64,000 nt of DNA. It comes from Cerrena zonata (taxonomy: Eukaryota > Basidiomycota > Agaricomycetes > Polyporales > Cerrenaceae). Each line of letters starts with the position of its first letter. The first letter of the stretch is position 1. The notes below the pieces were generated by a model. That model was given only the letters and a program-made list of their open reading frames with translations, had not been told where the DNA came from and searched no databases. A program made the position numbers and the translations under genes. Of this stretch, positions 1 through 12,200 are shown piece after piece. The stretch spans positions 1 to 64,000 of the forward strand of contig JASBNA010000004.1 in NCBI GenBank assembly GCA_038087015.1, read 5' to 3'.

Positions 1-230
1 GGACATTATCCAAGTCAGGGATGACTGGACTCGTTTCGATTGGCGAGGGTGAGTGAATGTCAGACAGGTCAGGAATGAATCGAACAGCTTCGATAGGATC
101 CAGTTAGGGATGACCGGACGCGTTTCGATTGGCGAGGGTGAGCGAACACTGCCCAAGTCAGGAATATAGGGGTGGGCTTCAATTGGTGAGGGCGTCCTAA
201 CAGCATTTAAGTCTGGAATGAATGGATTCC
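1..230. repeat. Diverged 54-bp-period tandem repeat at left edge
   Basis: A GTCAGG/GTTAGG-A-type motif (for example GTCAGGGATGACTGGA) recurs at about 14, 68, 103, 157 and 211, with spacings of 54, 35, 54 and 54 bp. A second shared block, TTTCGATTGGCGAGGGTGAG, occurs twice 89 bp apart. The start motif resembles the GTCAGGCTGACTGG motif of the 54-bp array beyond the transposase gene, so the two may be one family. The repeat is cut by the window edge. Confidence 0.6.
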
Positions 231-784
231 TGGGACCTGGGTGCTTTTGCAGCTGAGAAGAACGGTCCGTCGACTCGGATGCCGGAGATGGTGAAGATGG
301 TGAAGAAGCAAGATGGGGAAACGGACCCCCCTCTCGATACCAAAAGCTAGAATACTCTCCAGATGGAGATAAAGTATCATCTGATGGTCCCTAAATCCAT
401 TGAAATGTGAGTTGCGAATCTATCTTACTGACGTTGGACTTACCGAGGACAAGCCGGTAAATCGCACAGCCTTGTACCATAATTGTTAAGCTGGACTGAC
501 ACACACATCAAATAATATGAAATGCTTACCTTCTTGTTGCTTTCTGACATACTGAATGTATACAGATGGAGGTTTATGAAAGAGTAATGCCGGTGCGCAA
601 TCGACCAATCGGAAGGGGATGATTAAAAGACTGATTAATTGATAAGATTTGGAACCATCCGAGATCACATGACAGAACACGTGACTTATGAGCAGTCCGT
701 GTGGTGATCGATCACAATTTCAAGTGTTGTCCACTTACCACCACTGCTGCTAAACTCATTTTCGGCTTTACTTTCTACACTGGA
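231..784. other. Upstream region of gene A, no gene seen
   Basis: This stretch has no convincing coding exon. It contains a short GATGGTGAAGATGGTGAAG-like direct repeat near 285-308 and several CCGG words. It probably holds the promoter and 5' leader of the gene starting at 785. It could also include an upstream non-coding or short coding exon that I cannot resolve. Confidence 0.4.
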
Positions 785-3700
785 ATGTCTTACACCATGA
801 AGACCAATATGAATGCACCCCTGACACAAGGTGCTACCTGGACCGGCCGAGCTCCTCGATCTGAGCAACAGGTATCGCTTTGGGTCTTGGCTTTTATGGT
901 CCGTGAAGCGGTGCTTGTTGCGCCGGACAACATGGAGAAAAAGGAAAGCATGTATTATTTCAATGGGGTCTACGAACATGTGGTACGTATATCAAATCTT
1001 GTACTTACCTTGTTTTATCAACATGAGATGTGGTTTGTAGAAATCCGTATGGGTTCGCATTCGAGATGGACTGTCCGGCTTGACCGAAGGGGTCCCTTAC
1101 ATCCTGTCTAGTTTTGCACATCTCCGGGTGCCTCCAAATAGGGACGTATCTGGATGTTGGAAGAAAGAAGACTTCCTCCAGGCGTTCTACCTGACCCAGC
1201 CATACTTCAACTTCTACGACAATCGACCTACATTCTGTGATGATCTGGAATGGCCGAACCCAATGGATGTGCAGCCATTCTGGTGTAAGCTGAGTAAGTA
1301 ATCTTCTTTCTGGAATACACAATGAGGCTCAGACTCCCCATAGTCATGGATTTGAACGCCGCTCGTGCAACCAGAAATGATCCTCCCCTGGTGTTATGTC
1401 TGGAGTCCCACATATTCACCACACACCCTCGTTTTCCTCTGTTCTCCACTCTGTTCAAGGTCCAGTATGAGCCACTGACAGCAGCTCCTTCCAGTAGTAT
1501 GTGCCTACTTAGTACTGCATGTTCCAAATGCTAACATCTCAAAATATAGAGGCTAAAAGGGCACGAGCCTCTACGGACTCCGAGCACGATGCGGGTCTAG
1601 TATCCAGAACCAACACCAAAAGCGGACCTTCCGGTTCCTTCTCAAAATCCGCGGCTACTGCTGCACAATCTCCCGGTCCTAGTCATCGTACAAAACCTAA
1701 AGCTAAACGTCCACGCTATGAGCCGGAGCCAGAGGATGTTGAGATGGCAGATGAGGCTGATGAGTCATCGCCACCTCCCGCTTTACCACAACCAACTCCG
1801 GATAAGAAAGGGAAAGGTCGTGAGGTGGTACCCCCTCCGGATAGGAAAGGAAAAGGTCGTGAGGTGGAACCTCCTCTGGATAAGAAAGGGAAAGGTCGTG
1901 AAAAGATATCTCTTCCTGAAGCTTCTGTTGAGCTTCAAGACGCTAGTACGTATTGCAATATGTAACGTTGGATTAATACTGACGACATAAATTTACCAGG
2001 CAATATTTCCCAGTTTGCAAACCAAGACGTTGTGTTCGAGGCAGCTCTGAAGGAGCAACTTTCGGTATGTTTACAATTAAACCCTTTTCATAGCCTGGTA
2101 GATGACAAGATCTCCCATAGCCCATACCATGCAAAGCATGTGCTCAGGGAGGACACGATTGCTTTGTGGTCCTCAGGCACTTCCACGGTTGCTGGAGATG
2201 CAAAGTGGGGTCCAACGGATGCTCGCTGGCTCCGAAGGCTGAGTACTCTGCTAAGGGCGAACTCAAGAACATGAAAGGTCCATCACACTGGCCGTGGTAT
2301 ATCACATTGGTATTCCACGTACTCAACGTCCTGGCATTAGATACGGAGGAGGGACCTCAACACCTTTCGGCTGACTACACTGGCGTTACGATACCCCCTT
2401 TCCCATCAAAGAAGCCATTATCCATGCTGAAACCTCTCACTAGCAAACAAGTTAGTGAGTTAGCTGCTGAGAAGAAGGCGTTGAAAGCACCGGTTTACTA
2501 TGCGCTGCCACAAGAACTATACAAAGATCTTGAAGCGAAGAGGGCCGAATCCCCTAAGTGGCCAATGATTCCTAAAGATGCTCAGGCCCGCTTCGAGAGT
2601 ATTCTTGCTAGAGCTGAAAGTGGCACCTTGAAGCGACCATGGGACACTACCACTCAAACGAGCAAGGATATACCAGAAAGAGGACAGTTGCGGTCCCGTG
2701 GACAAAACACAACCGACAAAGCAAAACCACAGTCAAGACCACAAACTCGAGCGTCATCAAGGGCATCCGGGAAGCCCCCATCGCATTCACAGGCAGCAGC
2801 GGATGGTCGCTCAACATCCGTGCCTCTTACCATGCCATCAACTTCCAAGGGTAAAGCCTCGTCACGAGCTGCCTCCACAACCCGAACGGCTACACAAGGA
2901 CCTTCACAGTCTAGGTCTAATTCGAAAAAACCGAAGAAGACCTCCTCAAAACAGCGGGAGGTTCCACGAGCGATCCGAGGCAAGTCGATCAAAGCTCAGA
3001 AGCCGGAAGTCGCTAAGCAGGCTACATCCGGCATGAAACGGGCCTACATTGGCAAACGTCCTCCCAGGATTATGAAAAGGGTACCAAGTCATACGGAAGA
3101 TGATGAAGGTATGTAAATCATGTTTTATAGACTCAGGTTAGAAACTGAATTGCTTTAAGTGACGATGAAAGCCATAGGTGATATGGAAGTCGAAGGGAAC
3201 GAAATCTTCCTGACAGGGGTTCCCAATGAAACTAACAGCATCCCAGTTCCCGGACCATCAGGAGCCACGATCGGACATGCGGAAGCCCTCCAAAGTGACA
3301 ATACCTCTGTCACAATGGAAACACTATCCACGGCATTGGTTGCAGTACGGGAGGAGATCCTGGAGGGTGTCACAGGGGCACTTGCTAATGAACGTGGCCT
3401 GATAAATGGCCAGATTCAGGCCAGTTTATACAGCTTCACTGAGACAGCGATCGGCACACTTGCTGACAAATGGCTTCAAGCGGGTGGAACGGTGGCGAAA
3501 TCTGCATTTGTAGAGATGTCTGAGGGCGTCACAGATATTGTGGACAAGAAGCTCTCGACGTTCTTGCAGAATGTCGAAGCCCACATCGATGACAAGATAA
3601 ATCGGTCCATTCAAGACATCAAGGACTATTTGGACGAAAAGCTGGATGCCCGTTTATCTCCCAGTCTGGCGACCACCCTACCATTGGTCACTAATAACGA

Positions 3701-4255
3701 CGAGACTGATGATACAGATGATGATGGGGATGGCCAGAGCGAAACAAAAGAGGAACTGGAGCTACCAGGTGAGATTGCACCACCCGGAGACACGGATGAC
3801 GATGAGAGCCGGATGCTTGGGCCTAACTCAGAAGAGGAGAAGGAATCCGCAGATCCAGGTATGTTCATATAAGTCTAGTTATATCAATTGTATACTGATA
3901 CTAAGAAGCAGAAAAACACGAACGCACGCCGACTGCAGTCAGCCTGACACCATCCGCCGGTGGCTTGGATGATCCGGATGAGGATGGAACGGATGAGTCC
4001 GCCTCGGATGGGATCAAGACGGATCAAGCCAATCCGGATGCTGCATTAGCATCGTCACGGGACAACGACGTGGACATGGATGGAAATGAGGTAGGAACGA
4101 GTGATGGATCTGGGGAGACGGATTCTGACTCAGACGCGGATGCAGATGCAGAGATGGAGGAGGACGAAATCGAGCAAAGTGAGCTGCAGGAAGGTGAAAT
4201 CAGCGAGCATGACCATATGGAGCATGCCCCCTGGGAGCCTATGGAAGAGCTGTAG
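785..4255 (+). CDS. KDZ-element accessory protein A (Cys cluster, acidic tail)
   Basis: Multi-exon gene whose function I do not recognise. I start it at the ATG opening MSYTMKTNMN; introns lie near 980-1038, 1297-1346, 1500-1550 and others. The N-terminal ~200 residues look globular, with aromatic segments such as YLTQPYFNFYDNRP. A basic linker follows with three 13-residue repeats of the DKKGKGREV type. Next comes a cysteine cluster read as CKAC-x5-C-x9-CWRC-x6-C (about 2130-2230), a likely zinc-binding unit. Then comes a Ser/Lys/Arg-rich stretch (2640-3100), a helical, possibly coiled-coil region (3330-3640), and a very acidic C-terminus ending EPMEEL. Its stop faces that of gene B. The layout suggests a chromatin- or DNA-associated accessory of the transposon, which is inference. 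Confidence 0.6.
1797..1915 (+). repeat. Three 39-bp direct repeats inside gene A
   Basis: Three consecutive units of about 39 bp begin near 1797, 1836 and 1875. Each encodes a 13-residue unit of the form PDKKGKGREVxPP. The repeat stays in frame and makes a Lys/Gly/Arg-rich linker. It looks like a recent in-frame tandem expansion. Confidence 0.8.
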
Positions 4256-4441
4256 ATTATAGTACGGACAATTTCTAGTATACAATGTAGTTCTTGAGTA
4301 GAATCAAACACTTTTTCTTGGTTGAAATAAGGAAACTGAAAGCATAAATTTAAATAACATCATTTGGCACAGTTGAGGTGCATAAGAGCAGTACATTAAA
4401 TAGTTACAAGTTGAATTGTGTCAGAAGAATAGGGGAAGAAA

Positions 4442-7400
4442 TCACTTAGCAGATTTCTTGGCTTTTGGTTTAGTGGTCCTCTTAGTACCTTTATTGCTGG
4501 ATTCACTAGCCTGATCTTCAGGAACCCTTGAGCCATCCTTCCTCCAGATCATTTTCTGCTTTGCTCTAAGTGTCCGTGCATGAGAGTCATCCGGAGCATC
4601 TGTGCTCGTCGCTGACGGGTGCTGTGAGCTAGCCTGTCCGGATGCGGCAGGTCCGTATACATTGTGTCCGGACTGAGTAGACAGATGCTGTCCGGCTAGA
4701 GCCGCCTCAGCTGTAGGTTCGGATGCGGTATGTCCGGATGCATTCTGTCCGGACCCAATACGCTGGGATGCCCCTACCGCCGGGTGTCCAGATGGCTGCT
4801 GGCCGGGTGTGTCTTGTCCGGATGCATTCGGTCTGGGTGTCGGATGCTCAGATGCACCTATTCGGAGAGTGGTAGTTTGTTAATGAGGTATCCGGATGAT
4901 GGTACACTGTCACTCACCTAAGGTACCCGGATCCTGGATAGTGGAAGTACCTGCATCAGTCTTCTTCGACTTCTTCCTTGGCGGTTGACGAGGTTTGATG
5001 GATTTTCCTTTCTTTTGAACCTGATCAGGAATTTCTAGGGCAGGATTGGATGTATGAACAGATGAGATTGCTGATGGATTACTGGTAGGATGAGATGATG
5101 GAGGAAAAATCGGTCGTACAGCAGAGACTGGTGCTGAGGGGGCAGCATTTGTAGGTGCAACCATGGAAGCATTAGGCACCGGACCACCGAGTGGTGGTTG
5201 TATCTCATCAATGCCCAATATTGCTCTAGCATTAGAACCGGATGGAGTCTGTCCGGATGGTCCAAGTAGGTCCGCTCCAAGATGCATTGCACCGAACAGC
5301 TCCATTTGTGCAGTGTAACATATAGTATTCCAGATGGTCAGGCAGACAGAGGAAATTCGGTTCTCTGTTTCTATTGAGAAGTTGGTGTGAGAGAGATAGT
5401 AGGGAAGATGTGCAGGCCATGGCTCCTCAGCATCCCGTTGAGCAAATTGAGCTGTCCGGATGTCTCGGATGAGCTGACCAGAAATCAAGAGGAGCTCCTC
5501 GACCGATCCATCCACACCCCATAGTGTCTGATTATGAGTCTCCCAGAGACGCAGGAGAGACTCCATCATCGTACTACCATTCACGGCTGTGTGGACGGAT
5601 GGAGGAAGGTATGGGAATGGGTTCTCCCATCCAATAGGCCCAAGGACTGGGAAAGCCCGTGGTATTGTCTCATCACGAAGCTGTGTATCAGTCTACGATA
5701 AAAAGTGATTGATTAGCTACATCTCTTTCCAGGATAACGCTAAGCTGAAATACCTGGAAGGTGTCCAGCCAGTTCACAAGCTTGCGATAGTTCATGTCAT
5801 CACACAGCTGGCGAAGGAATGTGACCCTATCTGACCAGATATCGCCGACAGAAGCAGGTGAGCCTGGACGGATGGTTTCCTTTCCCTTCCCATGTGATCC
5901 AGAGGCATCCGCTTTCGAGTGTAGCACATCCGGTTCCTCATCGTTATCAGCCGGACCAAAATCCACGGGTGAATCCAGCTGAGCCAATCCATTCGTGATC
6001 TCGTCTTCCACCTCCTCCTCCTCCTCTTGTACCTCCTGTCGTTCAGCACGCTTTCTTTTACGTCGACGTTTCTTGTGATCCTCATCCGCTTGGTTTGGTG
6101 TTCCCTCCGGAACCCATTTACCTTTTTTCAGCGACCAGTACACCTTCCAACTAAAGACTTCTTCCCCCTCCTCTAGTTCGCCCCTGTCCTTCTTGTCCTG
6201 TCTCTCGACCACATGGTCTGCCCATTGCAAAATGAATGCAATTGGCATCTTTTGGGGCCTCTGCAAAACCAATGTCTCCAAATCAAAATCATCCGGAAGT
6301 GATGATTGAGAAGGAAAGAATTTTGGGTCAATATACTGAGACCAATGACCCGTCATCCTAGTCCATGGAGGTCCCACGACAGTCTTTGGATAACCCATCA
6401 CCCTGTCTAATATCAGGGTACGTCAATAACCTATCGAAGTCATTAAGGAAACACTTACTATAATTCTCCCTCACAAGATCAGCTAAGAGCGTCCGGAGGG
6501 TCTCGGTTTGTCTGTCATATGGTCCTCTTGGAAGTATCGGCCTTCTATTACCATCGTACTTCATCCGGAGAGTTGGATCATCTGAATCATTACCTTCGGC
6601 CACTCCCAACTCCTCCTGCATCTTTGCCACGTACTCTGCAGGTTTCCACTGATATCTCTTCGACTCAGGCAAGGTTTTCAAAAACTTTGACGTCCCCTTT
6701 GACTCCAATCTATTTTAGCAAGCAACTTATCAGTCTCATCCGGTTGAGGTCAAGGCAATTAAAACTCATACATAGAAGACATGACTCCTTCTGTACCCGG
6801 GCGAACGGTTACCGCAATAATTCGTGCATCGAACAGATCACCAAATCTATTCAGCACCTTTTGCAACTCTTCCTCGAAGTGTTTATCGCCATATCTGTCA
6901 TAATGGTGAGTAATGCTCAGGTTACTCATCACGGATACTTAGTACGAGTCACTTACAACGCTTTAATCTCCTTGGCGACTGTGCCCTCGTTGAACTCTAG
7001 TGCTTGAACTTCATACACCTTACGTTGGACATCCGTTAACCCAGACCATAGAGCGTCCCGAGTTATCATAATTTCCTTCAACCAGTCGGAGTGCTTGTTC
7101 GGATGAGGACACTGAAACTTCTTCAGTTTCAGGACCTCTGGTTTGATTGTCGATTCCCACTGGGCAGTATGGAATGATTGTTTCCCGGTGACCTCAAACG
7201 GTTTCACCACTCGGGACTTCTTCTCATTGCTTGCCTTGATCGTAAGCCACTGACGAACACTCTGAACAGACTCTGGTTAGCAATGTAAGAGGGGACATGA
7301 ATATTGCATCGAAAATCCTTACTGTAGTTACGGATTCCTTCTTCGCTTCGTCTTTGATCCCTGCTTCAGTGCAGATGATAGCTGCTGCTTCCGCAATTGT

Positions 7401-7553
7401 TTGATCACATCCATCGGCATCATCATCTTTCAAGTAGTCAACGTATTGAGGTAGAAGTGTCTCAAGGTGTACACATTGTGCTGGACTGAAGTTGTATGTA
7501 GCCTGCTTAGTCTTCGCCATTTCTGAGAATGTTGAAGTTGAAGTTGAAGTCAT
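4442..7553 (-). CDS. KDZ-element accessory protein B (HMG-like patch, low-complexity tail)
   Basis: Multi-exon minus-strand gene running from an ATG opening MTSTSTSTFSEMAKTKQ to a stop after KPKAKKSAK. A second in-frame Met (MAKTKQ) 11 residues in is also possible. The N-terminal part has an all-helical look. Near 7000-7110 it has a segment, DALWSGLTDVQRKVYEVQA, that resembles the last helix of an HMG box (W..LT..QR..YE..A), but this is only a partial match. Middle exons hold KMPIAFILQWADHVVE and a long RRRKRKRAERQ / EEEEEVEDE charged region. The C-terminal exons are rich in Ser/Gly/Pro with SGQ/SGH repeats and end in a basic tail suited to nuclear targeting. It is divergent from the TET/JBP gene, with 215 bp between starts. 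Function unknown; a chromatin or DNA-binding accessory is inferred. Confidence 0.6.
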
Positions 7554-7768
7554 TCAAGGTCCAATATATGGACATAACATCATTCCGGGTGCAACGTTCA
7601 ACCACGATTGAATCCATGCGGCTGTGGCTGTGTTAGATCTGAGACATCCGGATCTCTTTACAATCGGATCTGAGATCTGAGATTCTGGATCGTTCATTTG
7701 AGGCTCCGGATTGGACAACTATCAAATCCAAATAAGCGGCAACAAAGAGACTATATGTAATATAAGCG
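7554..7768. promoter_or_regulatory. Shared divergent promoter region with GATCTGAGA repeats
   Basis: The 215-bp gap between the start codons of gene B (-) and the TET/JBP gene (+) must hold both promoters. It contains GATCTGAGA three times on the + strand (7636-7644, 7667-7675, 7674-7682; the last two overlap) and two TCCGGAT words nearby. Repeated short words in a divergent promoter are typical of regulator sites. The regulator is unknown. Confidence 0.45.
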
Positions 7769-9138
7769 ATGTCTGCTTCTCTGACGTCACCCTTCCTCAT
7801 ACTCAGAATGTCAACTTACATTCCCGACATCAACGGAGATCAACACTCATCCGATGTGGCTGCATTCATGCAGAAACTGTTCAAGTACCAGCTTGCCGTA
7901 AGCACCTTGCACCCTAGCCCACCTCAGGCACCAGACTGTCCATCCGGATGGAGCCGAGAGTTGCTTGATGTATGTACAAATGCGGTTAGAATGCTTATCA
8001 TTGCATTTACCAACATCAGTGCGTATATCTCCCTTTCATAAATTGTTTAATTGAGCCATTTCCTGTCAGAGTACATTTCATGGGACTTTGCTGAGTATTG
8101 CAGGGATTGCAAACGTAGTTCTCTGGGTTGCGGAGGGAACATTCAACGGGAGGAAGAGATTCTTAGACGATGGCCTCCCCAGTATTCCCCTACCGCCCAC
8201 GTGGATGAGCCACGTGTATTCGCTGATCCATCCGGCAGAATTATAACGTGGATTCTTCCATCAATCATCCCACCCCATTACCAGGTTCGTGGGTCAGTAT
8301 GCCATTGGTCGAGAAGTCTAATCATTTACCGACAGGATAAGCTTTATCAAGCGGTGTGCATTCTTGAGCCTTCGTTCACCAAGAAATTTCATGGAAATGG
8401 AGAAAGGGGCTCATGGCGAACAGATTCTGCGTACTTTGACCCTGACAACGACTACATCTCAACCGGTTTGGCAAATCTGTCTGCAGCATGGTACATGGCT
8501 GGTCACAAGGTAATGTTTGCACCTTTCTCCCGGATATTGGTGGCGTTGATATATGATATTTGCAGAGCCCGCCCTACACCACACCTTTTTTGCAACGGTC
8601 AGAAGGGCACAAATTTGTCTCTGTCGCTCGCGATCCATTCGCTGTTGTGTCCGGTATTCTAGCCATCACTCATCCCCAGCAGTATGAGATGGCAAAAGAG
8701 ATGAAGGACAGTATGATCACATCCGGCAACTGTGCGGAGGCACTAGGTAGATGGCCTACGGTGTTCACTGCCATATCTGTTATCACCAACCGGGAGTCTC
8801 CTTTCCATCGAGACCTGCATGAGTCATGGAAATGGTTTGACTTTCTATTATCTTTCGGACCGTACAAGCATGCACCGCTATATCTAGCCAACTTGGGTAT
8901 TCGGGTAAATAATCCTCCCGGTACGATTTGCATCTTTGGCGGGAGAGCTCTTTGGCATGGAGTCCGACGGGTTTCACCTCGGGTCACTTTGGCGCTGTAC
9001 ATGAGGAAAAACATTCAGAAGGAGCTAGGTATTCAATCTGCGTCATGGATGACTCAGCAGGAATACAGTAATTACATCGGGCCGCAAAGACATAACCTTC
9101 GCAGACATATGCCAACCAACATGAACTTTGTAGTGTAA
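7769..9138 (+). CDS. TET/JBP-family 2-oxoglutarate/Fe(II) DNA dioxygenase
   Basis: The family oxidises 5-methylcytosine (or thymine in JBP) in DNA using Fe(II) and 2-oxoglutarate. The protein is about 400 residues from four exons, with introns near 8021-8070, 8285-8331 and 8510-8565. The catalytic half shows SPFHRDLHESWKWFD, giving the Fe-binding His (codon 8806-8808) and Asp (8812-8814). It then shows GGRALWHGVRRVSPRV, giving the distal His (8956-8958) and the 2-oxoglutarate-binding Arg (8980-8982). The double-stranded beta-helix context PPGTICIFGG is present. Upstream segments such as FADPSGRIITWILP fit the fungal N-terminal extension. No break is seen. I start at the first ATG (MSASLTSP); an internal Met (MSTYIPDIN, 7808) is an alternative. 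It lies 72 bp before the KDZ transposase on the same strand. Confidence 0.8.
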
Positions 9139-9210
9139 AGACCTCTTTATTCCAGTCCCCAATTGACTTTTTCCATTTTCTGGATTATATCTTTGTTTCA
9201 AATTTTTAAT

Positions 9211-12200
9211 ATGGCTGGTGGACGACGCAAGAAGGAGCAGCATGCAGCGGATGCTCTCAATAACATCTATGAAGAATCCTCATTACGTTCTCATCACAAA
9301 CGTCGAAAACTGCGTCAAATTCCACTGGGTCGACCCGAGCAGGAAGCCACACAACATTACGTTCAATCAACATCTTTCCCCAACCTAGACAGTCATTGGG
9401 CGGGGGGCTTTGATGATGACATGCAGGAGTCAGTTCATCATGATCTTGGACGACTCCCTGTTAGGAGCAATGTAAGATTTGGCTATATTGTACATGTTAG
9501 CCATTATGCAACTTGTTTTGCAGAACCAAAATGATCTACTCCGGGAGTTTCTACAGTGGCGTGACCACATCTTAAAAATAATCACTGAGCGCGATGCACC
9601 TCCACTTAATCAGATTTGCGGAATGTGTAAGTCGGTGAAAGAAACAAACCCAATGCAATGGAGATGTCATTCCTGCTTTGGGGATCCGGTCTACTGCAGT
9701 CAGTGTATTCGACAGTCGCACCAGAATCTTCCTTTTCATATGGTGTCTCGGTGGGATGGAAAATCATTCCATTGATCATCGCTTTCCAAGGCAGGATTGA
9801 CGTTGAACTTGGGGCACTGTGGGGAGCTCTGTCCGGCATATCATTATCCAACTTCAGCATCCAGATTAGCTCCTGAAGGTGAATCCGACTCCATGGATGT
9901 TGATCCTACATCTACGCCCAATATTCCTCCGGACGATCCTGGACATCCTTCCAGGAACGTTGATTCATTTTTTGATATCGACAGTGACGATGAGGACTCA
10001 TGGAGGGATCCCACAACCGGAGGTATTCCACTGCGCACAAAGAAGCCGGATCGAGGATATGATTCGCATCATTGTCCGTTGATTACATCTGTACACGCCT
10101 CAGGAGTACATGAACTTCGAATACGGCCATGCCGTTGCGTGTTAGGGAAGGATATACCTATCTTCGACCAGATGTTGTACATGGGACTCTATCCGGCATC
10201 ACGAAAGAAGACACGAACCGTGTTCACATTTGAAGCATTGGATGACTATGATCTCGAGAACCTAGAAACTAAAGCATCCGCAGCAAAACATTACGACAAA
10301 CTGACTCGTCTCACAGCAAATGCATTTCCGACTATGGTTCCAAATCGATATCGGGAGCTCCTACTCATTTCGCGAGAATGGAGAAACTTGAAAGCGAGAC
10401 AAAGAGCTGGGTATGCATACAGCCCGCCGGATGCCATACCTGCCGGAGGCCTAGCTCTGTTCTGTCCGGCTTGTCCGCAACCGGGTGTTAACCTTCCGGA
10501 CGACTGGAAGAGTGATCCGGATCGGTATGTGTCCGGTGAATGCTATCCGGACTGATATTGAACAGTCCCACAGGAAGAAATATATGCGGACGCTACTAGC
10601 AGACGGAAACTTCAAGCAAGACCATTTGAAGATGAAATATGACTCGGACGATGTAGCACTCAGTGATGGACATGGGTATATGGTGACTCGAGCTCCCTTT
10701 GAGGAGTATCTGTCTTCAACCTCTGATCCGGTTACCCTGGTAAGAGGAGTAACAGTTGATATCCTACTAATCTGAATGTAGTATGCATCACAGGAGCCAT
10801 CCTGTCATGAACATCGTGCTGTAACTCAACAAAATCAATCCCATGCACATCTAGATGTGACAGGGATTGGTGCAATTGCTTGCGGACGTCACGGTTGCTT
10901 TTACCCACACTCTGTAGTAAACTTCCGCAAAGGCGAAGGGTAAGGATATACCACACTTGATTCAACATTACTAATATCTTCAAAGGCAACGTTATATGGA
11001 TTACGCATTTATTCAAGCAATTCTTTATATCCGGCAGTCCCTCCTGGTCTTCCTTCTCTATGACATCATGTGTCAGTTTTGGGTCAACTTCCTTAAACGA
11101 TTGCTTGGTATGCCTGACGAGCTACGACTCCCGGATGGTGTTGAATTCAAACGAGGTATCGGGCTATTTCACGTTCATGGTCATGTAAAGGAATGCTTTG
11201 CTCGATATGCCCCCACCTTTATCCAAGGGGCTGGTATGCTTGATGGCGAAATTATAGAGACGCTTTGGAACTTGCTGAACTATACTGCCTCCAGTGCGAG
11301 AGCAATGACATGGTTTCATCGACAGGAGTACCTAGACACGCACATGGGTGATTCAAACTGGAAGAAACTAGTTGGGATGGGTAAGGCATACATTCTCTAT
11401 ATTTATAGCCTTTATTCCTGCTAATGAAGTCTTGCTCACAGTTCTATCAATTTTTCACAAGTGGGAAAATGCTGCTGAGCAAGCAGTTGAATCTGAGGAA
11501 GATTTTGTATCACTTTGTGCATCTGTAGGGGAGCAGAAGTGTGCATTATGGGCTGCTGAGGAAGCGGATGCCCAGGAGAAACGAGATCAGGATCCAACCG
11601 CCATGGATATCTTTGATGTCAAGGAGGAAGAAGGTTTATCTATCCTTTGTATTCCACTATTTATTACTGACAAATCCCTCTATATAGCACCCGGAAAGAC
11701 AGTAATGGCCAACGTATGGATCTATAGAGAGTTACAGCCTAACACGTCCACCATAAAAGGGTCCACCTCATGGATAACATCTGGTATCCGTATCACAGAG
11801 CAGCAGTGAGTGATTTCAACGGGACATCGGACCTGGCTAACAAGTCGTAGAATTGAGCTACGAAAGGTAGTCCGGAAGGCGGGTAAGTTCCCAACGCCGG
11901 ATGAGACCAAGAAGATTTTGGAAAAACGTCAGGATCTCCAAGAGCAGATTGATGACTTTCGGGCAAGGTCTGGAGCTTTTGTATCAATTGCAAATGAGCC
12001 AAATCCAGATCATTCTCCAGCTCTGGATGAATGGGAGGATGCTCCTGTGGATGACAACGATGATCCGGATGCCCAACATGATCCAGAGACCACTGTGTTT
12101 GAAATAATCGATGACCGGGTAGCGGAACGTTTGGCCATCCCGCTCCCATCATCATTTGGAAAGGTTGCTTGTAAAGCACGCCTGCAAGGCCTCGCCGCGA

